From NCBI RefSeq assembly GCF_000317435.1, contig NC_019751.1, positions 6,696,001-6,760,000 of the forward strand: a DNA stretch of 64,000 nt, given 5' to 3'. Below, piece by piece: positions 18,413 through 27,242 of the stretch. The translations under genes and the position numbers were made by a program. The stretch is from Calothrix sp. PCC 6303 (GTDB lineage: Bacteria; Cyanobacteriota; Cyanobacteriia; Cyanobacteriales; Nostocaceae). The notes under the pieces were generated by a model. The model ran no database searches, was not told the DNA's origin, and saw only the letters and a list, made by a program, of their open reading frames with translations. Numbering within the stretch: position 1 is the stretch's first letter; the number at the start of each line of letters is the position of its first letter.

Positions 18413-19953
18413 CAATATAACCAACTATCATCTCTCTCTAACTCTGATAAATTTCTCTGCTTAATAGCCTCAAATAACTTTTCAATTTCTTCTCCTGAGT
18501 ATTCTTTCTCAGGCTCAAGATGCCCTCTTTGTCCAAGAAAATCGCTTTTTTGCTTGACTGTTTGGTAACTATTATAGTCATGTATATAACCACCTTCAGG
18601 ATTATACTTAGCCTCATAAAAAGCTCGTGAAATTTTTTTTAAGTTAGCGGGAGGAATTCTATCAAAATCTTCCAATCTCTTAAATAAGCCAGCAATTATA
18701 TTATCTATCTTGTAGAGTACAGACATGTCATTAATAGCACTAAAGTAAAAGATCCAACCATATTTTCGTTTTTCACTAATAGCACCGGTAATTTTTTCAT
18801 TTAAATTAACAACAAAATTTTCTTTTAACTTATCCACAGCATACTTCGACTGTAAATTTTTTGTTCGATTATGGATGTAACTGCTAAATTTAGCAGTTAT
18901 TGAATGAATAAACCTTTCTATTGTAGATAACCTAATTGTAACTGTAGGTAATTTAAAGCGATATCCAAGATATTCAAACTCTTCTTGACCGCTCTTTTTG
19001 TATGTTTTATTGAAGTTGCAATTAAGGTCGATATTTTTCAATTCACTTTTAAATAATATTTCTATTTTGTCAATTTTATCTTTTTCAGAGAAAATTAATA
19101 TGTCATCTACATATCGATAATAGACATTAACGCAATTATGATTTTTTATGAGATGATCAAAATCATACAAGTAAATATGTGCAAGAATATTTGATATGGA
19201 TAAACCTTGTGGTATACCTATACCTTTAGATTCCTTAACATATTCTTTTCTGTCTTTTCGGCTATAATTATTAGGAACAATAGGTGTTTCGATAGCTTTT
19301 TTAATTAATGATAATAGTTTATATGATTTTATTCGTTTTTTTAATTTTATGAATAACTTTTCTCTATTAATTGATCCATAAAAATTTTCTACGTCTGCGC
19401 GAAGTATACTAACTTCGGAAGGTGATCTACTAGAAACAAATTTTTTAATATCATAAATATAGGTATTAGCTAATTTACGTGGAACACAGTCTGGAAATAT
19501 TTGAAATAGAATTTCTTTTAATGCATATAAAACAATTCTATCACGCACTGTTGGAATTGCTAGGAGCCTTGGAGGCTTATCTCTTCCTTTAGATCGCAGT
19601 AATTCTAGATAGGGTGAAAATCTATATGTTCCATTCAAACACTTCTTCTTGATTACTTTAAACTGTGACTTACTTTGCTTTCTAAATTGAATACCGCTAA
19701 GTCGGTCAATACCTTTAGTTGTGCTCGATTCAAATTTGTCATCATAAATTTTCTTCAAAGATTTTATTTTGACAGAAGATTTTAGTAATTCATAAGGTGT
19801 TTGAGAGAAATGGGACGAACATAAGGAACTAGGATGAGAGACATTCTTGTCTTTCTCGACTTTTTCTGGCAAATCTAATGCCACTTGTATTTGGGATGTA
19901 TTGCTCATCTTAGAAAAAATAGATAACTTTGGGCTATCAACATATTTACCCAT
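18412..19953 (-). CDS. Reverse transcriptase, SLATT-associated (likely antiviral DRT/Abi-type)
   Basis: The 513-residue RT has recognisable palm motifs: RLLAIPTVRDRIVLYAL (129-145), motif A RADVENFYGSI with D187, GIPQGLSIS (246-254), catalytic YVDD (281-284) and EYLGYRF (327-333). No maturase X domain, HNH nuclease or CRISPR context is visible, so it is unlikely to be a mobile group II intron protein. No retron-type NAxxH element or msr/msd is obvious either. About 160 helical C-terminal residues follow the RT core. The neighbour encodes a SLATT protein, a pairing known for antiviral RTs. The gene is AT-rich and inserted between core cyanobacterial genes, which suggests horizontal acquisition. 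ATG at 19953 is used; an internal ATG 15 codons later is possible. Confidence 0.88.
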   Translation of the reverse strand: MGKYVDSPKLSIFSKMSNTSQIQVALDLPEKVEKDKNVSHPSSLCSSHFSQTPYELLKSSVKIKSLKKIYDDKFESSTTKGIDRLSGIQFRKQSKSQFKVIKKKCLNGTYRFSPYLELLRSKGRDKPPRLLAIPTVRDRIVLYALKEILFQIFPDCVPRKLANTYIYDIKKFVSSRSPSEVSILRADVENFYGSINREKLFIKLKKRIKSYKLLSLIKKAIETPIVPNNYSRKDRKEYVKESKGIGIPQGLSISNILAHIYLYDFDHLIKNHNCVNVYYRYVDDILIFSEKDKIDKIEILFKSELKNIDLNCNFNKTYKKSGQEEFEYLGYRFKLPTVTIRLSTIERFIHSITAKFSSYIHNRTKNLQSKYAVDKLKENFVVNLNEKITGAISEKRKYGWIFYFSAINDMSVLYKIDNIIAGLFKRLEDFDRIPPANLKKISRAFYEAKYNPEGGYIHDYNSYQTVKQKSDFLGQRGHLEPEKEYSGEEIEKLFEAIKQRNLSELERDDSWLY

Positions 19954-20034
19954 TTTAGCTACAGATCAGAGCATTATTAAGAACATCAGATTGATTTTTA
20001 AATCTTACCTTGAGAAGGGGATTATCGTTGTCAA

Positions 20035-20070
20035 TTTAAAATCACATAGTTAATTGCTGTCAACTTGACA
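20035..20070 (-). promoter_or_regulatory. Candidate RT promoter with palindromic operator
   Basis: On the minus strand, TTGACA (20063-20058) and TTTAAA (20040-20035) are separated by 17 bases, a good sigma-70-type spacing. The -35 element is half of the palindrome TGTCAACTTGACA (20058-20070), a possible operator. It would give a leader of roughly 75 bases before the RT start at 19953. Confidence 0.4.
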
Positions 20071-20319
20071 AAGATAGCGTTCAGTGTAAACAAAAGTTTT
20101 TCCACCCGATATAAATGTTACACTCACTCGACATCAATGCGAGTCCTTTTGCTCATAGCGATCGCGTGAGTCTAATATTGAAGTAAGTGAACGTTTACGA
20201 CAGTTATCCACTGTTCTAAAAAATACCCGAATCCCAAAAGCGCAGTCTTCTGGAGGAGAATCGCACTCTGTACTAATCGAAGCATAAAGTACCAATCTAA
20301 GCGCAGTTATCGTCCATGC

Positions 20320-20365
20320 GTGACGCTACAAATACTAATCTACGATCAGATTATCGTAGCGTCAC
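20320..20365 (-). terminator. 10-bp inverted repeat after the helicase gene
   Basis: GTGACGCTAC (20320-20329) pairs perfectly with GTAGCGTCAC (20356-20365), and a second short pairing AATC/GATT lies inside the loop. It is about 75 bases past the helicase stop and may end that transcript, although no T-run is seen. It may also be a dispersed repeat. Confidence 0.4.
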
Positions 20366-20438
20366 ACACCCTACAAGCTGGTATTTTATTTTCCCGGAAG
20401 CCCATAACTTCGCCATCAAAACTGATGGATTAAGTTAC

Positions 20439-23123
20439 TCACTCCATCACCTCATTAACTGGGAATCGATCAATTAACTGCATTGCCCGCCGAGCGTTAC
20501 GATAGAGGGCATCAGAAAGGTGTGGTACGTGGGGAATTTGAGATAGTAAATCAAGGGTACGGCGTAGAATTCGCACTACATCACCTTCATCTAAACTAGT
20601 ATGTTCACAAAGTTCTACCCATTCAACACCAAGCGCCCATTGTTCCACTAAAGAAATTATGTTGATATAACGGATTTCCAAACCGACGGGAAGGGCAACC
20701 CCGTGACGATATTGAACTTTAAGAACTGCTTTGCGGATTTTTTGCAGTCTTCCCCAAGCTTCGTCAACTTCGGCAGATAAATCAAAGCGCACAAAGCTAT
20801 CAGGACGAGGTGTTTCTGTCACCAGTGCAGCGACAATTGCCGCTAATTGCTGGGGGTCGAGGGCATCTACTTCGCCACTGGAAAGGGCTAAACCTAGCCA
20901 CAATTCATTTTCACCGCGAATGGCGGCGGCTATTTGTCCTTGTTGGGTGGGAATTAGGTTACTTAAACAGTCGAATTGCTGCAAAATGTCTATTAAATTG
21001 ACAAATTCTTCCCAGTGACGTTGGGATTGCTGTTGAACATGTGCTTCTAATTCTTCGATTTCTACTGTTAGTTCTACAACACGGTTACGACGTTTAAATA
21101 GTGAAGCTGCATTCCCACTTTGATAGAGGGGGTGTGCTTCGATTTGTGCCTGAATTGCGGTGACACGGCTGAGTTGTTCCCTGACTTCTGGTGCTAAGTA
21201 TGATAAACCTTCTGGTTCGGGAATCGATGATGCGATCGCATTCGTTTCCAAATTACCACGGCGTGAGTGTCCGGGTTTTATTTGCATCTCCGCAGGTGGC
21301 AGTAAGTTCTCTGGCACGTCAATTCTGGGAAACTCAGCATACAATTCCACCACGTCTCCGGTTGTTGCGACATACCAACGGTTGTCGCTTCCCAAACAAA
21401 TTAGGTAGGGTGCTTGTCCCGAACTGGCGGATTTGGTAATTAAAGCAGCGGTAACGGGTGTGGCAACGGGAATATTTTTACCTTTCAATCCTAAGATTGT
21501 TCCCGCCACAGCAAACCCCAACATCATCCCCAATTCTTCCTGTCTGGCTTCTACTGCTTGTTCTTGGAGTGTTTTTAACAGTTGTCGTTCAACTTTCAGC
21601 CTTTGCCGTAATTTCTCGTAAAGGGCAAGTTCATTTTCGTTCACAGCATCAATTTGGGCTTGGGTTTCACCCAGTTGACGCTGGAGTTCTGCTAAATACT
21701 CATACTGAGGTCTGAGGTGAAAATTGGCTAAATATTGTCCAAAACTGCGCTCAATTAGTTCCCTGGTTTGCTCTAAAGTGTGGGTTTGGAGCAAATTCAA
21801 CACCATGCCGTAGCTGGGTGTAAATTGACTAACTAAGGGATCTGGTTTGGATGTGGCTAAATAGGAGGCTTCCTTGGCACCTTCAAAGGGTGTTTGCAGG
21901 GTGACAACATAACCCCGGTCGTCCATTCCCCTACGTCCGGCACGTCCAGCCATTTGTAAAAATTCTGACGCATTGAGTAGGCGATGTCCGTTATCTGTAC
22001 GTTTAGAAAGGGTTGAAATTACAGTGGTTCTGGCGGGCATGTTGATTCCTGCTGCCAGGGTTTCAGTTGCAAAAACTACCTTAATTAAACCCTGCTGAAA
22101 CAGTTCCTCCACCAATACCTTCCACGCAGGTAAAATTCCCGCGTGGTGTGCTGCTATCCCTCGATACAGTGGACCTACATGTCCAGCGCGTCCAGCATCT
22201 GGATTTCGGGTCAAAAAGTCATCAATTTGCACCCGCAACTTATAGGCTTCATCAGGGTTAACCAGCCACATATCCCCTACATCCGCCACCGATTTATCGC
22301 AGCCACGGCGGCTGAAGATAAAGTAAATAGCTGGTAGCATATCTCGCTGTTGGAGATGGCTCAAGACATAATTAATACTGGGGGCTTCTGGTCTACCATT
22401 GCGACCTCGATCACCATCACCTTTGCGTTTTTTCCGTTGTGCTAGGCGGGGGTTGATGTGGGTTTTGGAGTCGTTGAGAAGGGGAAAAAGCCCCTTGGTG
22501 TTGCCGAAGTAAAATTCTAGAGGAACCGGACGAAAATCTGAATAAATGAGGTCAGTTGGTCCGTGAACCTGATTTAGCCAGTCGGTAAGTTGATCACTAT
22601 TATCGACGGTGGCTGAGAGGGCAACTAATTGGACTTCGTGGGGACAGTAGACAATAGATTCTTCCCAAACGGTACCGCGTTGGCGGTCATTCATGTAGTG
22701 ACATTCATCTAAGACTACAGCGTCAACATCTGTCAAAGAGATACCAACTTGACCGATGGGGGTGCCATAGAGCATGTTGCGAAAAATCTCAGTAGTCATC
22801 ACCAAAACTGAGGCATCGCGGTTGATGGAGGCATCACCTGTTAACAAACCAACGTTATCTTGTCCAAAAGTCTCGCGGAAATCACGGAGTTTTTGATTGG
22901 AGAGAGCTTTGAGTGGGGTGGTATAAAAGACCCGTTTCCCCCGTGATAGGGCACGATAGATGGCGTATTCGCCAATTAAAGTTTTACCCGAACCAGTGGG
23001 GGCACAAACAACGACAGAACTACCAGCATTGAGAGATGCGATCGCATCCAGTTGGAATTGGTCAAGTTCAAATGGAAATATATTTTTTGGGTCTACTCCG
23101 GAAGAAGGTGCAGGATAATTCAC
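20439..23123 (-). CDS. Ski2/Mtr4-like DExH-box RNA helicase (ISE2-related)
   Basis: The 894-residue superfamily 2 helicase has motif I APTGSGKT (41-48), motif II DECH (139-142), motif III SAT, motif VI QMAGRAGRRGM and a C-terminal DSHCT-like region (ending in a helical bundle with SLDEGDVVRILRRTLDLLSQI). It resembles cyanobacterial and chloroplast ISE2-type helicases implicated in RNA processing. GTG at 23123 is taken as start; the reading MNYPAPSSGVDPKNIFPFELDQFQ fits family N-termini. It is followed downstream by the RT island, so its 3' border marks the edge of the acquired segment. Confidence 0.93.
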   Translation of the reverse strand: MNYPAPSSGVDPKNIFPFELDQFQLDAIASLNAGSSVVVCAPTGSGKTLIGEYAIYRALSRGKRVFYTTPLKALSNQKLRDFRETFGQDNVGLLTGDASINRDASVLVMTTEIFRNMLYGTPIGQVGISLTDVDAVVLDECHYMNDRQRGTVWEESIVYCPHEVQLVALSATVDNSDQLTDWLNQVHGPTDLIYSDFRPVPLEFYFGNTKGLFPLLNDSKTHINPRLAQRKKRKGDGDRGRNGRPEAPSINYVLSHLQQRDMLPAIYFIFSRRGCDKSVADVGDMWLVNPDEAYKLRVQIDDFLTRNPDAGRAGHVGPLYRGIAAHHAGILPAWKVLVEELFQQGLIKVVFATETLAAGINMPARTTVISTLSKRTDNGHRLLNASEFLQMAGRAGRRGMDDRGYVVTLQTPFEGAKEASYLATSKPDPLVSQFTPSYGMVLNLLQTHTLEQTRELIERSFGQYLANFHLRPQYEYLAELQRQLGETQAQIDAVNENELALYEKLRQRLKVERQLLKTLQEQAVEARQEELGMMLGFAVAGTILGLKGKNIPVATPVTAALITKSASSGQAPYLICLGSDNRWYVATTGDVVELYAEFPRIDVPENLLPPAEMQIKPGHSRRGNLETNAIASSIPEPEGLSYLAPEVREQLSRVTAIQAQIEAHPLYQSGNAASLFKRRNRVVELTVEIEELEAHVQQQSQRHWEEFVNLIDILQQFDCLSNLIPTQQGQIAAAIRGENELWLGLALSSGEVDALDPQQLAAIVAALVTETPRPDSFVRFDLSAEVDEAWGRLQKIRKAVLKVQYRHGVALPVGLEIRYINIISLVEQWALGVEWVELCEHTSLDEGDVVRILRRTLDLLSQIPHVPHLSDALYRNARRAMQLIDRFPVNEVME

Positions 23124-23323
23124 TCAATATTAATTACAACCACGTTATATATATTATTCAAGTTCTATCAGGGATTCGCCTGCAATTCACCTAGACGCAA
23201 CAAATCAAAACTCTAACAGATGATGTTTGTTTCGCTGAAGATGTAAAAAGTAATTATATCTAACTGCGTGGGGATTTTTATCTTAAATATTTATTGACCA
23301 CAGTTGGCTGTTTAATTTTGACT

Positions 23324-24136
23324 TTACTTTCCCAGTTCTTGAGAACGGTTAGCGGCAGCTTTAACTGCTTGAATTAAAGCTGAACGAAAACCAGCTTTTT
23401 CTAATTCGCTGACTCCAGCAATGGTTGTTCCTCCAGGACTTGTCACCCGATCTTTCAACTCTGCTGGGTGTATTTTTGTTTCCTGTAACAACTTTGCTGT
23501 CCCGAAGACGGTTTGTAAAGCCAGTTGAGACGCTACCGCACGAGGCAATCCCACACTCACACCTCCATCTGCTAAAGCTTCCACCATCAACGCCACATAG
23601 GCTGGACCACTTCCAGATAAGCCAGTTACGGCATCCATCAAGGTTTCGGCTATCTCCACCACTTCTCCCACTGCGGAAAATAGCTGCCGTGCTGTTTCTC
23701 GGTGATTTGCTTCCACATGGCTACCTGGACAAATAGCAGTCATTCCCGCTCCAACGGTGGCAGGTGTATTTGGCATTGCCCTAACTACGGGGAAGTTGGG
23801 GAAAGCTGTTTCCAAGTGAGATAAAGACACTCCAGCCAAAATTGATACTAACAAGGGAAAACTACTAAATGGTAACAGGTGGGATATTTCCTGAGCTATG
23901 CCAGCAAATATTTGAGGTTTTATGGCTAAAAATATAACTTCTTCACTTGTCGAAAATACTTGGCAGTTATCACCAGTAACTCCAACGCCATATTTCTGGT
24001 TGAGAAAATCCTGACGAGAAGCAACAGGTTCACTCACAATGATTTCTGAAGGCTGGTATATCCCCAAATTAACGAGACGAGATAATAGCGCTTCCCCCAT
24101 TACCCCGCCACCAATTAAGCCAAATTTTACAGACAA
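23324..24136 (-). CDS. proC: Pyrroline-5-carboxylate reductase
   Basis: ProC catalyses the last step of proline synthesis, reducing 1-pyrroline-5-carboxylate with NAD(P)H. The Rossmann motif GLIGGGVMGEALL lies at the N-terminus, and the C-terminal signature ELKDRVTSPGGTTIAGVSELE is clear. I place the start at TTG 24136 (reading LSVKFGLIGGG, matching MSIKFG-type family N-termini). GAGG lies about 9 bases upstream; the longer frame begins five codons earlier, also at TTG. The length of 270 residues is typical. It follows sepF by 85 bases in the pipX-pipY-sepF-proC order that recurs in cyanobacteria. Confidence 0.95.
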   Translation of the reverse strand: MSVKFGLIGGGVMGEALLSRLVNLGIYQPSEIIVSEPVASRQDFLNQKYGVGVTGDNCQVFSTSEEVIFLAIKPQIFAGIAQEISHLLPFSSFPLLVSILAGVSLSHLETAFPNFPVVRAMPNTPATVGAGMTAICPGSHVEANHRETARQLFSAVGEVVEIAETLMDAVTGLSGSGPAYVALMVEALADGGVSVGLPRAVASQLALQTVFGTAKLLQETKIHPAELKDRVTSPGGTTIAGVSELEKAGFRSALIQAVKAAANRSQELGK

Positions 24137-24221
24137 TTTGGATTTCCTCAAATTAACACTACAAGCATGGGATTTGGAATTTTAGATGTAATCCCGGATC
24201 TAAAATCCCAAAGCACCACTT

Positions 24222-24827
24222 CTATTGTGCCATACGAGCGGCATCTGTTCCCCAAGCTGGATTTGGAACGGATGCGGAACGATTCCGGACTGGAGTTTGA
24301 GGTACAGGTACTTCATGAAGGACACCACCTTGGGTACTAACTTGGACACAACTGGGTGTGAATAAAAAGATACTTTCCCCAATTCGCTCTTGATGTCCAT
24401 CGAGAGCATAGGTTCCACCAGCAACAAAATCCACGGCTCTTTGTGCTTGATCTGGATCCATGATTGTCAAATTTAATACTACCGATTTGCGTTCGCGCAA
24501 TGCTTGAATTGCCTGGGGCATTTCTTCAAAGGTACGAGGTTCTAACACTAAAACTTCTGAAATTCCGTTAAGTGCTCCTGGCATACCGATCACATTACTC
24601 ATTGTTTTTGAACTTGTTGCGACATCAGTACTCATTGTAGTCATGGGTTCGCGCCAACGTCGATTCTGAGCAGCAGATTCTTGAGTTTGAGGTGCGGCAG
24701 CTGGGGGATTTTGCTCCGCATATGGAGCCTGATAAGTTTCCGGTTCTACTTCTTCGTAGTATTCTTCATATTCTACAGGTTCATTTAAACCAACAAAGTC
24801 TCGCAATTTAGAAAATATATTGTTCAT
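24222..24827 (-). CDS. sepF: Cell division protein SepF (Cdv2)
   Basis: SepF tethers and organises FtsZ at the septum. The N-terminal amphipathic membrane-targeting stretch [17 protein letters not shown] is followed by an acidic/Pro linker (about 19-95) and the SepF domain (about 100-180; [39 protein letters not shown]). The true start is ATG 24827, preceded by AGGAG; the open frame extends about 40 codons further upstream without conserved sequence. The Ser/Pro-rich tail ends [15 protein letters not shown]. It sits 406 bases after pipY with its own leader. Confidence 0.95.
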   Translation of the reverse strand: MNNIFSKLRDFVGLNEPVEYEEYYEEVEPETYQAPYAEQNPPAAAPQTQESAAQNRRWREPMTTMSTDVATSSKTMSNVIGMPGALNGISEVLVLEPRTFEEMPQAIQALRERKSVVLNLTIMDPDQAQRAVDFVAGGTYALDGHQERIGESIFLFTPSCVQVSTQGGVLHEVPVPQTPVRNRSASVPNPAWGTDAARMAQ

Positions 24828-25233
24828 TTTTACACGCTCCTGGTGCTGATTACTGCGACTGAAACTGGCAAAGTGATTGGTTATTTCTCTTTGACCATGA
24901 AGACACACAAACAATTTAGGAATTCTATCGCTGTTTGTAGCATTTATCACGACTTTTTGTTAATTAACTAACTTTATTAGTCGTCAAGTGTTACATACAC
25001 GGAATTAATGAGTCAAAATTATATCCTAAGCAGTCTATTCGGCAAAGTTTTTTTCACCCAAATTTTATTTGGATGTACAAATGTAAATACTATATTTAAT
25101 GTGCTTTAGTGAACTGGGGTTAAATAATAATTTTCGGTATAAAGAAGTATCAGTATAAGTAAATATTGATAATTCAAAATAGTAGATGCCTATATCTGGC
25201 AGCAAAGTAGATGAAATAAATTCAATATATTTC
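24828..25233. other. Intergenic region between pipY and sepF
   Basis: About 400 AT-rich bases presumably contain the sepF promoter and leader. I see no coding region, RNA gene or clear hairpin; the short open frame at 25065-25250 has no supporting features. Confidence 0.5.
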
Positions 25234-25905
25234 TTAGCTTCTGCTACCAAATAGAATGGTTCCTAGCCTTACCATTGTTGCACCTGCATCAATTGCCAGG
25301 TGATAATCACCAGACATTCCCATTGATAATTCGGTCATGGGCATATTGATAAAATTGCGTAATTTAACCTCTTTGGCTAAATTTTTAGTAGCATTAAATA
25401 CATCTAATATTTGATTATCGTTTAATCCCAGAGGGGAAATTGTCATCAAACCTTGAAATTGTAAATTATTGCAATCATTGAGGGCAGGTAAGTCATTTAG
25501 AAGTTGGGATGGATTCCAGCCGAATTTAGTGGGATCTGGGAGAATTTTGACTTGAAGGCAGATTTGGGGACTTACTTTTAATTCGGCTGCGAGGGAGTTG
25601 AGACGTTGAGCGATCGCTAAACTGTCAACAGAGTGAATCCATTGAAATAATTGCAGGGCTTTTTTAGCCTTATTACTTTGAAGATTCCCAATCAGGTGCC
25701 AGGTAATATCAGGTAAATCCTCTAACTCTGCTTGTTTTAAGGCAGTTTCTTGGATCCGATTTTCACCAAAATCACGAATTCCTGCGGCATAAGCGATGCG
25801 AATTATCTCCGCAGGAACTGTTTTCGTGACAGCAATGAGACGGACAGATGATGGTAGCTGCGAGATTGTAGTAGAAATGCGTTCGCGTAACTGTTGACTT
25901 GTCAT
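25234..25905 (-). CDS. pipY: PLP-binding protein PipY (YggS/PLPBP family)
   Basis: This is a YggS-type pyridoxal-phosphate homeostasis protein. The PLP lysine is K28 in RLIAVTKT. Other family features are FGENRIQE, WHLIGNLQSNKAK, HSVDS and the C-terminal STAGAT-like phosphate-binding region read here as MTELSMGMSGDYHLAIDAGATMVRLGT(ILFG). The length (223 aa) is standard. In cyanobacteria pipX and pipY are co-transcribed, and PipY is linked functionally to the PipX/PII network. In this window the genes are 16 bases apart. Confidence 0.96.
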   Translation of the reverse strand: MTSQQLRERISTTISQLPSSVRLIAVTKTVPAEIIRIAYAAGIRDFGENRIQETALKQAELEDLPDITWHLIGNLQSNKAKKALQLFQWIHSVDSLAIAQRLNSLAAELKVSPQICLQVKILPDPTKFGWNPSQLLNDLPALNDCNNLQFQGLMTISPLGLNDNQILDVFNATKNLAKEVKLRNFINMPMTELSMGMSGDYHLAIDAGATMVRLGTILFGSRS

Positions 25906-25921
25906 CTAGCAAATACTGAAT

Positions 25922-26200
25922 TCATTGGAAAGTGCGTTGAAAAACACTCTGTAGCTGATCGTACTCTTGCGGGGGTCCACTGCGACGAAGGGTACGCATC
26001 CTATTTTCCAGCATCATCCTAGCTTCAGTACGTCCAATCGGCTGAAACTTCATGGCTTTAGCTTCGGTTGTTACTACAAAAAATAAGCGTTGAGCATAAA
26101 GTGTGGTGAATAGCTCTTGGTTTTCATCTACCATACTAATTCTGTAGAGCAAACCCCAAGTGGGATGGTTGATGTAAGTTTCTGGGCTTTCTGAATTCAT
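25922..26200 (-). CDS. pipX: PII-interacting protein X, NtcA co-activator
   Basis: PipX shuttles between PII (GlnB) and the nitrogen regulator NtcA, linking 2-oxoglutarate and energy status to nitrogen gene expression. The 92-aa sequence is characteristic: an N-terminal Tudor/KOW-like beta domain (YINHPTWGLLYRISMVDENQELFTTLYAQRLFFVV) and two C-terminal helices (RTEARMMLENRMRTLRRSG). It is the first gene of the pipX-pipY pair. I did not find a clear NtcA site (GTA-N8-TAC) upstream. Confidence 0.97.
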   Translation of the reverse strand: MNSESPETYINHPTWGLLYRISMVDENQELFTTLYAQRLFFVVTTEAKAMKFQPIGRTEARMMLENRMRTLRRSGPPQEYDQLQSVFQRTFQ

Positions 26201-26724
26201 TTATGGCTGAAGGTTCAATTACATGTATATCTGTTCGTGATCACTTTCCTCAATACAGACGATAGTGACCCACCTCAATGGAAGATTTGCTTAAAATACA
26301 AAAATCTGACTTTGTGCAAACTCGCATCCACCAATATCTACATTGGTCAGTTTCCAGAGAAGTGGGAATATGGTAGCGGTATTCGCCACGACTATCAAAG
26401 GCGGCAAAAGTTAAGAGATCGGAAAGCAAAATATCTTAACTTGCTTATCTGCTCCGCTTTGACATTACTGCCTTTCCCATCCTGCCATAATTGATGCGGT
26501 TTTGCTGTCTAAAATTTAGCTTTTTTTAACTAATGGTGAGGGAGATAGATTCGGGATTTAGAATTTAAGGGCTGGCATTTATATTGAAAACCCCGTAGAA
26601 TTCAATCTACGGGGCTTTGGAAGGCTTTTATTGTTGTATGTAGGTAACTGGCTGTAGAAACCTAGTATTCCTAGGTTCCTAGCAATCTCATATTTTTTTT
26701 TGTTGTCTGAAGTATCCCGCAGCA
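26201..26724. other. Intergenic region between pipX and the DUF1232 gene
   Basis: No supported gene is present; the plus-strand open frame at 26237-26494 lacks a ribosome-binding site and family resemblance. The region contains the pipX promoter at the left and a terminator hairpin at 26591-26614. Confidence 0.55.
26591..26614 (-). terminator. Terminator hairpin downstream of the DUF1232 gene
   Basis: The perfect 9-bp stem CCCCGTAGA/TCTACGGGG has a 6-base loop. On the minus strand it is followed by TTTT, consistent with ending the DUF1232 transcript 110 bases after its stop codon. Confidence 0.7.
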
Positions 26725-27024
26725 TCACTTAACAGGAACTGCATCAACATCAATTGTATTTGCTGGAGGGGCGGGGTTTTCTGTGGAAACTGTAGCTTGT
26801 CGTGCTTTGAAACCTTCGATTAGCATTTGAGATACTTCTGTTACTAACAATGTCAAAAGAAAAACATCATCTAGTTCACCCACAACAGGGAATAAGATAT
26901 CTGGAATTAAGTCGATTGGGCTAATAAAATATACCAGTGTTCCTAAGACAACCCACCAACGATATTTGGGATTACGAATTGTGCTGCGGTACCAGTTATA
27001 CACAGATTGAATTGAAAATTTCAT
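26725..27024 (-). CDS. YkvA-family (DUF1232) small membrane protein
   Basis: The 99-residue protein has the DUF1232 core (NPKYRWWVVLGTLVYFISPIDLIPDILFPVVGELDDVFLL), which forms a hydrophobic hairpin with the invariant SPIDLIPD motif. A short helical segment and a disordered Pro/Thr tail follow. GAGGAT lies about 7 bases before the ATG. Function is unknown; the family is common in bacteria and plastids. Confidence 0.9.
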   Translation of the reverse strand: MKFSIQSVYNWYRSTIRNPKYRWWVVLGTLVYFISPIDLIPDILFPVVGELDDVFLLTLLVTEVSQMLIEGFKARQATVSTENPAPPANTIDVDAVPVK

Positions 27025-27242
27025 GTTTTGATCCTCTAGTTGTCTTTAATTTTTGCAAATAATGTCCTAAACTTCCTGTGGGAATAACCGTCACATTTTA
27101 TCTGGTAGATGCTACAAGTGCTCTTCCGTAAAGCTTTAGCTTATTGATATTTATCATAAGTATGGAGTTTGTACATGTATCTTCAGAATTAGAATGGTTT
27201 GGAATATTTTGATTTAAAAATTAAGCGAGGAAAAAGATAACT

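Larger units (their letters stand above)
19954..20438. other. Upstream region of the RT gene
   Basis: No gene is visible. It holds a candidate promoter with a palindromic -35 region (20035-20070) and a 10-bp inverted repeat (20320-20365), and it lies between the RT start and the convergent end of the helicase gene on the same strand. An upstream ncRNA for the RT could also sit here. Confidence 0.5.

Noticed and set aside
18252-18464. 70-codon plus-strand ORF in the RT-SLATT spacer
   Set aside because: It is antisense to the coupled small ORF and has low-complexity sequence (MMITTTTTPK) with no SD.
18412-19953. Group II intron maturase or retron
   Set aside because: No X/HNH domain, intron ends, msr/msd or retron-type NAxxH motif was seen; the SLATT neighbour favours an antiviral RT.
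25065-25250. 61-codon minus-strand ORF between pipY and sepF
   Set aside because: AT-rich, overlaps the end of pipY, no SD.
25951-25964. GTA-N8-TAC (NtcA-like site)
   Set aside because: It lies inside the pipX coding sequence and such short matches occur by chance.
26237-26494. 85-codon plus-strand ORF upstream of pipX
   Set aside because: No SD, no conserved features, and it probably covers the pipX promoter.
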